From assembly GCA_963844625.1 (NCBI GenBank), contig CAWJPF010000027.1:13574-77573 (forward strand): 64,000 nucleotides of DNA, written 5' to 3'. Both the position numbers and the translations under genes were made by a program. The notes beneath the pieces are model-generated. The model saw nothing but the letters and a program-made list of their open reading frames with translations. It did not search any database and was not told the origin of the DNA. Within the stretch, counting starts at the first letter, position 1. Every line of letters begins with the position of its first letter. This document shows, piece by piece, positions 15,320 through 24,386 of the stretch. Origin of the DNA: Palsa-504 sp963844625 (GTDB taxonomy: Bacteria; Actinomycetota; Actinomycetes; Streptosporangiales; Streptosporangiaceae).

Positions 15320-16249
15320 TCATGAAACACCTTCCAGATCGAGCCACAGCGCGTCCGGTATATGCGTCGACAGGTAGGAGACGTCGCTCAGGATTTCCGC
15401 GGGGGCGCGGGGGCCTACGACGGCGGCCGTGACCGCGGGGTGACGCAGGGGGAAACGCAGCGCCGCCGCGGCCACCGGGACGTCGTAGGAGGCGCAGATG
15501 TCCCGGATACGGCGGGCGCGCGCCAGGACATCCGGCGCGGCCGGCGCGTAGTCGTAGCGCGCGCCTTGGCGCGGGTCGGCGAGGATGCCGCTGTTGAACA
15601 CGCCGGCGGCCAGCACCGCTACGCCGCGCCGCAGGCACAGCGGGAACAGGCTGTCCGCCGCCGAGTCGTCGAGCAGCGTGTACCGGCCGGCCACCAGCAC
15701 GCAATCCAGGTCGCACCGCTCGACGAGCCAGGTCAGCGGGGCCGCGGAGTTCATCCCGGCGCCGATGGCCCCCACCACGCCCTGCGACCGCAGGTCCGCC
15801 AGCGCCGGGTACGCGTCATCAAGCGCGACGCCCATAAAGTCATCCGGGTCATGGATGAGCGCGATGTCCACCCGGTCCAGCCGCAGCCGCCGGAGGCTGT
15901 CCTCAAGGGAGCGGAGCACGCCGTCCCGGCTGTAGTCGAGTACCCGCGTCAGCGGCGTGGTCCCGTAGAACTCCTCGGCCCCGTCGACGGGCCCGGTCGC
16001 GGGTACGAGCAGCCGCCCCACCTTGGTGGACACGATGAACTCGCCCCGGGGCCTGCCAGCCAGGAAATCTCCGAGGCGCCGTTCGGACAGCCCGACCCCG
16101 TAGTGCGGCGCGGTATCGAAGGCCCGGATCCCCGCTTCCCACGCGGCCCCGAGCGTCTGCGCCGCCGCATCGTCGCTGACCGGCGCGTAGAGCCCGCCGA
16201 TGGCCGCGCCGCCCAAGACGACAGGGCAGGGGCCTAGCGGGACCTGCAC
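15320..16249 (-). CDS. Aldo/keto reductase, probable L-fucose (D-threo-aldose) 1-dehydrogenase
   Basis: The 309-residue AKR has the full tetrad: Asp and Tyr in FDTAPHYGVGLSERRLG, Lys in FIVSTKVGRLL, His in IALIHDPDD. It resembles the L-fucose/D-threo-aldose dehydrogenase branch (EEFYGTTPLTRVLDYSRDG). That branch oxidises L-fucose at C1 to L-fuconolactone with NAD(P)+. The GTG start at 16249 is one base after the stop of the L-fuconate dehydratase gene, so both are translated from one message. It is the last gene of the fucose operon. Substrate assignment rests on the neighbours as well as on the sequence. Confidence 0.85.
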   Translation of the reverse strand: MQVPLGPCPVVLGGAAIGGLYAPVSDDAAAQTLGAAWEAGIRAFDTAPHYGVGLSERRLGDFLAGRPRGEFIVSTKVGRLLVPATGPVDGAEEFYGTTPLTRVLDYSRDGVLRSLEDSLRRLRLDRVDIALIHDPDDFMGVALDDAYPALADLRSQGVVGAIGAGMNSAAPLTWLVERCDLDCVLVAGRYTLLDDSAADSLFPLCLRRGVAVLAAGVFNSGILADPRQGARYDYAPAAPDVLARARRIRDICASYDVPVAAAALRFPLRHPAVTAAVVGPRAPAEILSDVSYLSTHIPDALWLDLEGVS

Positions 16250-16250
16250 G

Positions 16251-17564
16251 TCAGGCCACCCCGCTTATCCGCCAGGCCGGGCCGGACGGATAGGCGTACT
16301 CCGCTAGCGACTCCGGCAGGATCTCGGCGGAGGACCCCGGTGTCAGCGGCGCGCGGTAGCGGCCGCCGACGACCGTGGCGGGCGCGGCGAAGTGCTCGTG
16401 CAGGTGGTCGATCCACTCGATCCGGCGTCCCTGCGTCGTGCCGGACAGCGCCACGTAGTCGAACATCGACAGGTGCTGGACGATCTCGCAGAGGCCGACC
16501 CCGCCCGCGTGCGGGCAGACCGGCACGCCGAACTTCGCGGCCAGCAGCAGGTTGGCGATGTTCTCGTTCACCCCGGCCACGCGGCACGCGTCGATCTGCA
16601 TGATGTCCATCGCGCCGGCCTGCAGCAGCTGCTTGAACATGACCGGGTTGGCGACATGCTCGCCGGTGGCCACCTTGACCGGCCGCACGCCCCGGCGGAT
16701 GGCGGCCGCGCCGAGGATGTCCTCGGGCGCCGTCGGTTCCTCGACCCAGGCGGGCCGGAACGGGGCCAGCTCCCTGATCCACGCGATGGCGGTCGGCACG
16801 TCCCAGACCTGGTTCGCGTCGATGGCGATGCCGACATCCTCGCCGACCACCTCCCGGGCGATCGCGCACCGGCGCTTATCGTCCGCGAGCGCCGCGCCGA
16901 CCTTGATCTTCACCTGGGTGAAGCCCTCGGCGACGGCCTCCGCGCACAGCGCGGCCAGCCGCTCGTCGGAGTAGCCGAGCCAGCCGGGCCCGGTCGAGTA
17001 GGCGGGGTAGCCGTCCCGGCGGAGCGCGCCGATCCGCGCGGCCCGGTCCGCCGCACCGCGCTCGAGCAGGGCCAGCGCCTCGTCCGGGGTGAGCGCGTCG
17101 GACAGGTAGCGGAAGTCGACCAGGTCGGTGATCTCCTGCGGGCTCATCTCGGCGAGCAGCAGCCACAGCGGCTTGCCCGCCCGGCGGGCGGCCAGGTCCC
17201 AGCACGCGTTGAGCACCGCGCCGGTGGCCATGTGCATGACGCCGCAGGACGGGCCGAGCCAGTGCAGCGGGCTGTCGCTGACCAGGCGCCGGCCGAGGCC
17301 GCCGAGGTCGGCCAGGATCTCGTCCAGGTCCTGGCCGGCCAGGAACGGCTCGAGCAGGCGGATCGCGGCGAGCTGGACGTCGTTACCCCGGCCGATGGTG
17401 AACGCGAACCCGTGCCCGGCGAGCGCGGGATCCGGCGCGTCGGTCCGGATGACGACGTACGCGGCGGAGTAGTCAGGGGCCTGGTTCATCGCGTCAGACC
17501 CGGCCAGCGTCCGGGAGGTGGGGAACCGCACGTCGAAGGTCTGAAAACCGGTGATCTTGGTCAT
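16251..17564 (-). CDS. L-fuconate dehydratase (enolase superfamily)
   Basis: The 437-residue protein matches L-fuconate dehydratases closely: MTKITGFQTFDVRFPTSR, FTIGRGNDVQ-like (FAFTIGRGNDVQLAA), AYSTGPGWLGYSDERL. The catalytic frame is complete: VKIKVG (general base Lys), AIDANQVWD, WVEEPTAP and ATGEHVAN (Mg2+ acids), CPHAGGVGLCE (His). The enzyme dehydrates L-fuconate to 2-keto-3-deoxy-L-fuconate. The ATG at 17564 overlaps the permease stop as ATGA; a longer upstream open frame is only a shadow of the permease gene. This is the most specific marker that the locus handles L-fucose. Confidence 0.94.
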   Translation of the reverse strand: MTKITGFQTFDVRFPTSRTLAGSDAMNQAPDYSAAYVVIRTDAPDPALAGHGFAFTIGRGNDVQLAAIRLLEPFLAGQDLDEILADLGGLGRRLVSDSPLHWLGPSCGVMHMATGAVLNACWDLAARRAGKPLWLLLAEMSPQEITDLVDFRYLSDALTPDEALALLERGAADRAARIGALRRDGYPAYSTGPGWLGYSDERLAALCAEAVAEGFTQVKIKVGAALADDKRRCAIAREVVGEDVGIAIDANQVWDVPTAIAWIRELAPFRPAWVEEPTAPEDILGAAAIRRGVRPVKVATGEHVANPVMFKQLLQAGAMDIMQIDACRVAGVNENIANLLLAAKFGVPVCPHAGGVGLCEIVQHLSMFDYVALSGTTQGRRIEWIDHLHEHFAAPATVVGGRYRAPLTPGSSAEILPESLAEYAYPSGPAWRISGVA

Positions 17565-18640
17565 TCGGCGCTCGCCTCGCCGCCGATGACGCGCGCCAGG
17601 ATCAGCGCGAACAAGATGACGGCGCCGTCGATCGCGTCGATCCAGTAGTTGGGGGCGTTCTCCAGGTCCAGGATGTTCTGCACCACGCCGAGCAGGACCA
17701 CGCCGGACGCCGCGCCGACCATGTTGCCCTTGCCGCCCTGCAGCGAGACGCCGCCGATGACCGCGGCCGCGAACACCGCGAAGATGATGCCCTCGCCGTA
17801 ACCCTGGGTGCTCGCGACTGACGACACCCGGCCCGCCTCCATCAGGCCGCCGATCGCGGCCAGCACGCTGCCGGCCACGTAGACGCCGATCCGGACCCGG
17901 TCCACCTTGATCCCGGCGGCCCGCGCCGCCTCGCGGTTCCCGCCGATGGCGTAGATGGCCCGGCCAGCGCGGTGATAACGCAGGAACAACCCGGCCGCGA
18001 TGAATATGAGCGCCGCGACGATGAGCGAGACCGGGATCGCCCCGATATTCGCCGCGCCGAGATAGCTGAACGGGCCGGGCAGGTCGAACGGGGACTGCCC
18101 CTTGACGATGCCCTCCTGGATCCCCGCGAGCAAGATCGTCATGGCGAGCGTCACGATGAACCCGTTCAACCGTCCCTTGACGATCAGCAGCCCGTTGACG
18201 AACCCGACCGCCACTCCGACCGCCAGCAAGATGAGGATGCCGAGATAAGGATTGAGCATCATCCCGTTGCCGAACGCGGCGATCGGCACGATCAGCCACG
18301 CGGCGACCATCGGGGCCAGCCCGTAGGTGGCTTCCAGGGATAGGTCCATGCCGCCGATGAGCAGGATCAAGGATTCGCCCACGACCACCACGCCGAGCGA
18401 GGAGATCTGCTGGCCGATGCCGGTGAGGTTCGAGACCGTCAGGAAATGGCTGTTCAGGACCGTGCCGACGACGATGAGCACGGCCAGCACGGGCAGCAAG
18501 GCGGCTTCGCGAAGCCACGAGATCGCAGTGGCGCTCTTGCTCTGCTTTCCGCTCGCCTCCGGGGCGCTTTCGAGGCGCCGCGCTCCCTCGTCGCTTCGCT
18601 CCTCAGTCCAGGCGCCGCCGCGCCCCGTTGGCTCGCTCAT
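17561..18640 (-). CDS. Sugar ABC transporter permease (RbsC family)
   Basis: The 359-residue permease has about eight to ten membrane segments (LLPVLAVLIVVGTVL; LILLIGGMDLSLEATYGL; GFIVTLAMTILLAGI; AIYAIGGNREAARAAGI, the ABC-coupling loop). The first ~38 residues (MSEPTGRGGAWTEERSDEG and on) precede the first helix and come from a dispersed ~100-bp repeat, also found at the start of the TetR protein at 24.5 kb. The ATG overlaps the ATPase stop as ATGA with GGGAG upstream, so the repeat-encoded tail should really be translated. The protein forms the membrane channel for the ATPase and binding protein encoded upstream. Confidence 0.92.
   Translation of the reverse strand: MSEPTGRGGAWTEERSDEGARRLESAPEASGKQSKSATAISWLREAALLPVLAVLIVVGTVLNSHFLTVSNLTGIGQQISSLGVVVVGESLILLIGGMDLSLEATYGLAPMVAAWLIVPIAAFGNGMMLNPYLGILILLAVGVAVGFVNGLLIVKGRLNGFIVTLAMTILLAGIQEGIVKGQSPFDLPGPFSYLGAANIGAIPVSLIVAALIFIAAGLFLRYHRAGRAIYAIGGNREAARAAGIKVDRVRIGVYVAGSVLAAIGGLMEAGRVSSVASTQGYGEGIIFAVFAAAVIGGVSLQGGKGNMVGAASGVVLLGVVQNILDLENAPNYWIDAIDGAVILFALILARVIGGEASAE
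18539..18640 (-). repeat. Dispersed ~100-bp repeat, copy A, within permease 5' end
   Basis: Read on the minus strand it begins ATGAGCGAGCCAACGG and ends near CCCCGGAGGCGAGCGG. It aligns along its whole length with copy B at 24519-24626 on the plus strand, with scattered changes and short in-frame gaps. In both places it supplies the first ~35 codons of a gene in the same frame (MSEPT.RG ... SDEG.RRL ... PEAS). Confidence 0.75.
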
Positions 18641-20235
18641 TTTGCTCCCAGGCCTTCGGTGGCCGCGATCAGGGCTTCGCGGTCGAAGGGCGGCTCGGTG
18701 AACTCGGTGAAGATCTCGCCGCGTACGAGTACCAGCACGCGGTCGCAGATGGCCAGGTCGTCAAGCTCGTCGCTGGCCAGCAGCAGGCTCGCGCCGGTTT
18801 CTGAGGTGATCCGGTCGAGCTCGGCGAGCAGCAGTTCCTTGGAGGCCACGTCCACGCCGCGGGTCGGGGTGATGGCCACGATCAGCGCCGGATCGCTGGC
18901 CAGGGCCCGGGCCACCGTCACCTTCTGCTGGTTGCCGCCGGACAGCTCCCGGACCGGCTGGCCGAGCCCGGCTGACACCAGCGACAGCCGCCGGGCCAGC
19001 GGCGCCGCGCGTTCCTCACGGCGTCCCGGGGCGACGAAGCCGGCCCGGGCGATCCGGTCGGTGATCGTCATCGCGATGTTCTCCGCCGCACCGAGCAGCG
19101 GCACGAACCCTTCCGCCTGCCGGTCCTCCGGGATGTAGCCGATGCCGGCCCGTAGCGCCGCGGCCCGGTCACCAGGCCGGAGCAGGTGACCGCCGAAGCG
19201 CACCTCGCCCCCGTCCGGAGCGGCCGCCCCGGCCACGATCCTGGCCAGCGTGGTCGCGCCCGAGCCGCGCAGCCCGGTGATGCCGACCCGCTCGCCGCCG
19301 CGCACGGTCAGCGAGACACCGGCCAGGAACACGCCGGTCGACGCCGTCGTGACCGAGCTGACGACCAGGTCCGCAGGACCCGGCCGGCCGCGCGATCCAG
19401 GGGGAGCAAGGCCGGGGGCCGGGGCGGTTACCTGGGTCCGTTCGGGATAATGATCTTTTTTCTTTTCCCCCACCATGGCGGTGACCAGGTCGTCCTTGCT
19501 CACCTCGGTCATCGGGGCGGTCAGTACCAGCTCGCCGTCCCTGAGCACGGCGACATCGGTGCAGATCTCGAAGACCTCCTCCAGGTGGTGGGAGATGTAC
19601 ATGATCGCCACGCCGGCCTCGCGCAGCTGGCGGATGCGCTCGAACAGGCGCAGCGCCGCGCCGCGCTCCAGCGCCGCGGTGGGCTCGTCGAGCAGCAGGC
19701 AGCGGGTACCCGCGGCCAGCGCCCTGGTGATCTCGACGACCTGCCGCTGCTCCACGGTGAGGCTGGCGCAGGGGGCGTCGGCGCTCACGTCGAAGCCCCA
19801 GTCGGCCATGATCTTCCTGGCTTGCTCGCGCATCCGGCGCCAGTCGACGATGCCGAGGCTGTTCGGCACGCCGCGGCGGCGCGGCTGGCGGCCGAGGAAG
19901 ACGTTCTCCGCCACGGTCAGGCCGGGCACCACCATGGAGTGCTGGAACACGGTCGCGATGCGCCCGCGCCAGGCGGCGACATCGCCGAGCGAGGGCGCGG
20001 GCTGGCCGTCGAAGCTGACCGCGCCCGCGTCCGGCCCCACGATCCCGCTCAGGATGGACACCAGCGTGGACTTGCCGGCCCCGTTGCGGCCGACCAGGCC
20101 GAGGCAGCGGCCGGGATACAGGCTCAGCCCGACGCCGCGCAGCGCGTACGTGCTGCCGAACCGCTTATGGATCCCCGCCGCGCTCGCCGCCGGGGTCTCG
20201 GCGGCAGGCGCGGCGGGGATGTCCTGTTGACTCAT
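18637..20235 (-). CDS. Sugar ABC transporter ATP-binding protein (RbsA/MglA type)
   Basis: The 532-residue protein has two nucleotide-binding halves. The first has Walker A GRNGAGKST, signature LTVEQRQVVEI and Walker B CLLLDEPTAAL. The second has an atypical Walker A, GLRGSGATT, with LSGGNQQKV as its signature, as usual for the degenerate second half of RbsA-like ATPases. It powers uptake together with the permease encoded downstream and the lipoprotein encoded upstream. The linker (about residues 255-285) is Pro/Gly-rich. The ATG lies five bases after the binding-protein stop. Confidence 0.93.
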   Translation of the reverse strand: MSQQDIPAAPAAETPAASAAGIHKRFGSTYALRGVGLSLYPGRCLGLVGRNGAGKSTLVSILSGIVGPDAGAVSFDGQPAPSLGDVAAWRGRIATVFQHSMVVPGLTVAENVFLGRQPRRRGVPNSLGIVDWRRMREQARKIMADWGFDVSADAPCASLTVEQRQVVEITRALAAGTRCLLLDEPTAALERGAALRLFERIRQLREAGVAIMYISHHLEEVFEICTDVAVLRDGELVLTAPMTEVSKDDLVTAMVGEKKKDHYPERTQVTAPAPGLAPPGSRGRPGPADLVVSSVTTASTGVFLAGVSLTVRGGERVGITGLRGSGATTLARIVAGAAAPDGGEVRFGGHLLRPGDRAAALRAGIGYIPEDRQAEGFVPLLGAAENIAMTITDRIARAGFVAPGRREERAAPLARRLSLVSAGLGQPVRELSGGNQQKVTVARALASDPALIVAITPTRGVDVASKELLLAELDRITSETGASLLLASDELDDLAICDRVLVLVRGEIFTEFTEPPFDREALIAATEGLGAK

Positions 20236-20239
20236 CTAG

Positions 20240-21418
20240 TCAGGCGGCCGATGAGCTGCAGTCGCCGCCGTGGGCGTTGCCGTAGACGTTGCCCCAGAGC
20301 TGAGAATTGCCGACGGGGGTGGTGGTCACCGTACCGGGCAGGCCGTCGACCGGGCTGACGGTCAGCGTCTGCGAGCCCTTGGTCACGAACGGGGCCACGA
20401 TCGGGTCACCGAGGTTGGTGTCCCCGGCGTAGCTGACCATCTGCAGGGTGGGCGCGCCGCCGCCGCGCTGGCCCGCGCTCAGCTTGACGCCGTTCGCCGC
20501 GTCGAGCGCGTACTTCAGCGCCCAGTACGCGTACAGGTTGGCGGGCTGGGACTGCGAGGCGCTGAGCGTGCCGTTGCCGACGTCGCACATCTCGAACGGC
20601 ACCCCGTCGTCGCTGACCACCATCACCTTGCCGGTCAGGTTCTTGGACTTCAGCAGCGGCAGGATGCCGGTGTCCGGGCTCGACCACTGCGAGTAGATCG
20701 CCTTGAGCTGGCTGCCGTAGGCGTTCACCGCGTTCTGCGCGTCCGTGACCGCGGTCGCTTCGGTCCAGACCGTCGGGTCCTTGAGGATGTGCACGCCCGG
20801 GTCGTTCGCCGCCATGCAGGAGTTGAAGGCATTGGTCCGGTCCGCGCCGTTGGAGGAGGTCAGGTCGCCCTCGAGGTCGAGCACGTAACCGGACTTGACC
20901 TTCGAGCTGATCAGGGCGCAGGCGTCCAGTCCGTAGTTCGTGTTGGATGCGCGCACCACCATGTACACCTTGCCGACGCCGACGATGGTGTCGACGGATA
21001 TCAGCTGCACGTGGTGCGCGGCGGCGTAGCTGATCGCCGGGCCCAGGCTGGTCGCGGTCTCCGGGTTCACGATGATCGCCTTGGCGCCCTCGTTGACCAG
21101 GTTCTCGATCTGGGTGTTCTGCAGGCCGGCATTGGCCGCGGCGAGCAGCGGGCCGATCAGGTGGATGTGCAGTTGCGTGGCGTACTGGGTCTCGTAGTTG
21201 ATGTACGCGGCCCAGAAGGCCGTGTTGTTGTAGGTGAGGTCCACCCCGATATCGGTCTGCCCGGCGGCCTGGGCCGAGCTAGTGGAGGTCGTGCCGGAAC
21301 TCGACGTGCTCGAGCTGCCCGAACTGCAGGCGGCGATCAGGGTGGCCGCCGCGACGGCGGCCACGGCGGCGGCGGTGGCGCGGGAGGGACCCACGCCGGG
21401 GCGTCTGCGGAATCTCAT
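20240..21418 (-). CDS. Sugar ABC transporter substrate-binding lipoprotein
   Basis: The 392-residue protein begins MRFRRRPGVGPSRATA with a hydrophobic signal and lipobox LIAACSSG, followed by a Ser/Thr-rich linker. The mature part is a type I periplasmic-binding protein of the RbsB class (DIGVDLTYNNTAFWAAY, EGAKAIIVNPETATSLG, VMVVSDDGVPFEMCDVG). It captures the sugar, probably L-fucose, outside the membrane. AGGAGG lies seven bases before the ATG at 21418; the open frame extends further up but without a better start. A FadR-type operator lies about 90 bases upstream. Confidence 0.9.
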   Translation of the reverse strand: MRFRRRPGVGPSRATAAAVAAVAAATLIAACSSGSSSTSSSGTTSTSSAQAAGQTDIGVDLTYNNTAFWAAYINYETQYATQLHIHLIGPLLAAANAGLQNTQIENLVNEGAKAIIVNPETATSLGPAISYAAAHHVQLISVDTIVGVGKVYMVVRASNTNYGLDACALISSKVKSGYVLDLEGDLTSSNGADRTNAFNSCMAANDPGVHILKDPTVWTEATAVTDAQNAVNAYGSQLKAIYSQWSSPDTGILPLLKSKNLTGKVMVVSDDGVPFEMCDVGNGTLSASQSQPANLYAYWALKYALDAANGVKLSAGQRGGGAPTLQMVSYAGDTNLGDPIVAPFVTKGSQTLTVSPVDGLPGTVTTTPVGNSQLWGNVYGNAHGGDCSSSAA

Positions 21419-21505
21419 GGGAACCTCCTGCTGGCGCTCTCCGGTCCGCGGCGGGCGTCGGTGCGGGCCGCGGGACAGATACTCGGAGTGCCGTGTGCCA
21501 GGAAA

Positions 21506-21520
21506 ATAGATCGGATGTAT
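21506..21520 (-). promoter_or_regulatory. Putative FadR-type operator before the sugar transporter operon
   Basis: ATAGATCGGATGTAT has one mismatch in the left arm of the palindrome ATACATCGGATGTAT. It lies 88-102 bases before the binding-protein start. A weaker copy of the core (CATCCGAT, 21584-21591) lies another 65 bases upstream. Confidence 0.6.
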
Positions 21521-21610
21521 GGGCCGTGTCAATGGGGTATAACCCGGCATTGGGCGGCTGATACCAAACAGAGACGTCTAGGTCATCCGATCTTTAGGCT
21601 TCCGGGCCGT

Positions 21611-22437
21611 CTAGGTCGGTCTCGGCCGCGTGCGCAGACCTTGCATGCCGCCGTCCACGGCCAGGGCCGTACCCGTGGTGGCCCCGGCGAGCGGGCTCGC
21701 CAGGTAGGCGATGGCCGCGGCGACCTCGTCCGCGCTCACCAGCCTGCCCATGGGCTGGCGCGCGTTGAGCGCGGCACGTTCGGCGGCCGGGTCCGGTGCC
21801 GCGTCGAGCAGCCTGCTCACCCACGGGGTGTCGGCCGTGCCCGGGTTCACGCAGTTCACCCTGATGCCCTCGGCCACGTGGTCGGCCGCCATGGCCAGCG
21901 TGAGCGAGTAGACGGCGCCCTTGCTCGCGCAGTAGAGCGCGCGCTGCGGCAGGCCCGCGGTGGCCGCGATCGAGCAGGTGTTGACGATGGCCGCCTGGCC
22001 GCGGTCGATGGCCGCCCGGCGCAGCAGCGGCAGCGCCGCCCGCGTGGTCCGCACGATGCCGAGCACGTTCACGTCGAGCACCCGGCGCCACTCGTCCTCG
22101 TCGTTGTCCTCGACCGTGCCGGCCGCGCCGATCCCCGCGTTGTTCACCAGGATGTCGAGACGGCCGAGAGCCTGCCCGGCCTCGTGGACAGCGGCGCGGA
22201 CCGCGGCGTCGTCGGTCACGTCGGCGACGACCGGGTAAAGCGGCGTTGGCGTCCGCCGGCGTTGGCGTCCGGGCCGGCGTTGCCGGCGTTGCCGTCCGGG
22301 CTCGCCTTGACGCGGTCCAGCACCGCGACTCGGGCGCCGCGGGCGGCCAGCAGCCGGGCCGTGGCCAGGCCGATACCGGAGGCGCCTCCGGTGACCAGCG
22401 CGGCTAGTCCGGCGAACTCAGGTGATTGCTCCGTCAT
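21611..22437 (-). pseudogene. SDR oxidoreductase, probable 2-keto-3-deoxy-L-fuconate dehydrogenase, frameshifted
   Basis: The first frame (from ATG 22437) encodes FAGLAALVTGGASGIGLATA, the NAD(P)-binding glycine motif. The second frame carries ILVNNAGIG, SIAATAGLPQRALYCASKG (catalytic Ser, Tyr, Lys) and RVNCVNPGTADTPWVS. The frames meet inside a GC-rich minisatellite (22242-22300) that also adds about 20 extra residues after VAVLDR. The second frame reads LYPVVADVTDD just before 22219, showing the true continuation. SDRs of this type oxidise 2-keto-3-deoxy-L-fuconate in the non-phosphorylating pathway. As given, the gene is broken. A FadR-type operator overlaps the start codon. Confidence 0.8.
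22242..22300. repeat. Minisatellite causing the SDR frameshift
   Basis: Copies of GGCGTTGGCGTCCG or GGCGTTGCCGTCCG recur three times with a shorter GGCGTTGCC copy between. The unit spacings (16, 18, 9 bases) are not all multiples of three, so copy-number change alters the reading frame of the SDR gene. Confidence 0.75.
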
Positions 22438-22450
22438 ACATCGGATGTAT
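22436..22450 (-). promoter_or_regulatory. Putative FadR-type operator at the SDR start (perfect palindrome)
   Basis: ATACATC and GATGTAT flank one G, a perfect 15-bp palindrome and the best copy in the window. It overlaps the SDR start codon, which would suit a leaderless or very short-leader transcript. Confidence 0.65.
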
Positions 22451-22518
22451 AACGCATCCCGTGGCCGCCGGTCCAGCCGCGCCCGGCCCGGTGGACCTGC
22501 GCTACCGTCGCGCGCGGC

Positions 22519-23373
22519 TCAGCCGAGCGCCTTGCGGCGGTAGAGGCGCACGGCCAGCGGAGCGAACACCACCAGCATCGCGACGGACCAGCAGACCACG
22601 GCGAGCTCGGGATGCTGCATCGGCCAGACGGGCACCGAAGCGGCGGGGTTCGGGTTGCCGAACAGCTCCCGGCACGCGGCGGCCAGCGCGGACATCGGGT
22701 TCCACTCCGCGATCGGCTGCAGCCACCCGGGCATGCCCTGGATGGGCACGAACGCGCTGGAGATGAACGTCAGCGGCAGGAAGATGATGAAGCCGGTCTG
22801 CTGCGCCGCTTCCGGGCTGCGTAGCGTCATGCCCAGGCAGATGCCCGCCCAGGTGAACGCGTACCCGAACAGCAGGGCCAGCGCGAACGCGGCGATCACC
22901 TCCGCCGGGCCGGTGTGCACCCGCCAGCCGATGGCCAGGCCGACGCAGACGACCACGACCGCGCCGATCATCTGGGTGAGCAGTTCGGCGATCGATCGTG
23001 CCGCCAGCACCGCCCACCGCGACATGGGCAGCGACCGGAACCTGTCGATCAGCCCGGTGGACATGTCGGTGACGAGCGCGACGGCGACACCAGGCGCGGT
23101 CTGGGCCAGGCCCATCCCGAGCATCCCGCCGATGAGGTACTCGTGGTAGTTCCCGCCGCCCGGAAGCACGATGGCGCCGCCGAACACGTACGCGAACATC
23201 AAGATGAAGATGACCGGCATGAAGGTGACATCGGCGAGCGTCTCCGGCTCCCGCCTGATCCGGGCGATGCTGCGCTTGGTCAGCACCCACACGTCGGTGA
23301 CGAAGTGAAACGCCGGACTGCGCCCGTACGTCACGTCCCTTTCCGGGACGAGTTCCGCCGTGATCGTGCTCAT
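22519..23373 (-). CDS. ABC-2 type exporter permease (DrrB-like)
   Basis: The 284-residue protein has about six membrane segments (LADVTFMPVIFILMFAYVFG; GMLGMGLAQTAPGVAVALVTD; RSIAELLTQMIGAVVVVCVG; TGFIIFLPLTFISSAFVP). The hallmark MPGWLQPIAEWNPMSALAAA belongs to daunorubicin-resistance-type permeases. The ATG at 23373 overlaps the ATPase stop as ATGA. With that ATPase it forms an efflux pump for a lipophilic compound. The divergent TetR regulator probably controls it. The substrate is unknown. Confidence 0.9.
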   Translation of the reverse strand: MSTITAELVPERDVTYGRSPAFHFVTDVWVLTKRSIARIRREPETLADVTFMPVIFILMFAYVFGGAIVLPGGGNYHEYLIGGMLGMGLAQTAPGVAVALVTDMSTGLIDRFRSLPMSRWAVLAARSIAELLTQMIGAVVVVCVGLAIGWRVHTGPAEVIAAFALALLFGYAFTWAGICLGMTLRSPEAAQQTGFIIFLPLTFISSAFVPIQGMPGWLQPIAEWNPMSALAAACRELFGNPNPAASVPVWPMQHPELAVVCWSVAMLVVFAPLAVRLYRRKALG

Positions 23374-24368
23374 GCCACCGCACTCCCTTCCAGTTCGGGC
23401 TCCACTTGCCTGTCGTCCTCCGCGCTGCCCGCGTGGCCGGTGAGCGAGAGGAACACGTCGTCGAGCGACGCGCGCTGAATCGTCACGTCGTTGACCTCGA
23501 CTCCGGCGACGTCGAGCGCGCGCACCACGCGCGTGGTCAGCCCCTCGGCCGCCGCCACAGGGACGGACAGCCGTCGTCCCTCTTCGTCCAGCTGAACGCC
23601 CCCCGTGGCGTACGGCTTGACCGCGATGATGGCCGTCTCGGCGTCCGAGCCCGCGGCCAGGACCACGGTCAGGTACTCGCCGCCGACCGAGGCCTTGAGC
23701 TGGTCGGGCGTGCCCTCGGCGATGACCGCGCCGCCGTCGATCACCGCTATCCGCCTGGCCAGCTGGTCCGCCTCGTCCAGGTACTGCGTGGTGAGCAGCA
23801 GCGTGGTCCCCTCCGCCGCCAGCCCCCGGACGATGTCCCACGTCATCGCGCGCGCGTTCGGGTCCAGGCCGGTGGTCGGCTCGTCCAGGAACAGCACCGA
23901 CGGGTAGCCGATCAGGCTGGCGGCCAGGTCCAGCCGCCGCCGCATGCCGCCCGAGTACGTCTTGACCGCGCGGGTGGCGGCTTCGGTGAGGTCGAAGCGC
24001 TCGAGCATCTCATCGGCGCGCCGCCTGGCCGCGCTCGCGGTGAGCCTGCTGAGCTGGCCGATCATGACCAGGTTGGCGCGCCCGGTGAGGTACTCGTCCA
24101 GCGCCGCGTACTGCCCGGTCAGCCCGATAAGCGGCCGTACCTGGGCCGCCTCGGTCACCACGTCGTGCCCCAGGACCTGCGCCCGGCCCCCGTCCGGGCG
24201 CAGGAGCGTGGCAAAAACGCGGACGGCGGTGGTCTTGCCCGCGCCGTTCGGCCCGAGCAGCCCGTAGACCGTGCCGCGCGGCACCACCAGGTCGAACCCG
24301 GCGAGCGCCTTGGTTTTCCCGTAGTTCTTGACTAGCCCTTCCGCCGCGATGGCGGGAGCCTCGCTCAT
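23370..24368 (-). CDS. ABC exporter ATP-binding protein (DrrA-like)
   Basis: The 332-residue ATPase has Walker A LLGPNGAGKTTAVR (about 35-48), Q-loop region GLTGQYAALDEYLTGRANL, signature YSGGMRRRLDLAASL and Walker B VLFLDEPTTGLDPNAR. A C-terminal DUF4162-type extension (about 230-330) is typical of DrrA and related drug exporters. It energises the ABC-2 permease encoded immediately downstream. The start is ATG at 24368. The control region of about 150 bases shared with the TetR gene carries three near-identical 11-bp boxes. Confidence 0.92.
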   Translation of the reverse strand: MSEAPAIAAEGLVKNYGKTKALAGFDLVVPRGTVYGLLGPNGAGKTTAVRVFATLLRPDGGRAQVLGHDVVTEAAQVRPLIGLTGQYAALDEYLTGRANLVMIGQLSRLTASAARRRADEMLERFDLTEAATRAVKTYSGGMRRRLDLAASLIGYPSVLFLDEPTTGLDPNARAMTWDIVRGLAAEGTTLLLTTQYLDEADQLARRIAVIDGGAVIAEGTPDQLKASVGGEYLTVVLAAGSDAETAIIAVKPYATGGVQLDEEGRRLSVPVAAAEGLTTRVVRALDVAGVEVNDVTIQRASLDDVFLSLTGHAGSAEDDRQVEPELEGSAVA

Positions 24369-24386
24369 AATTACTCCCCGTTACTC

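Noticed and set aside
15309..15330. ATGATC/GATCAT inverted repeat between folB-like and aldo/keto reductase genes
   Set aside because: Six-base arms overlapping two gene ends are too short to call a terminator or operator.
17565..18518. Upstream extension of the L-fuconate dehydratase frame into the permease gene
   Set aside because: The extension is out-of-frame permease sequence, and the family start MTKITGFQTFDVRF lies exactly at the ATGA overlap at 17564.
20270..22543. 757-codon plus-strand open frame across the binding-protein and SDR genes
   Set aside because: Antisense to clear genes, and its product is low-complexity Arg/Gly/Val/His without motifs.
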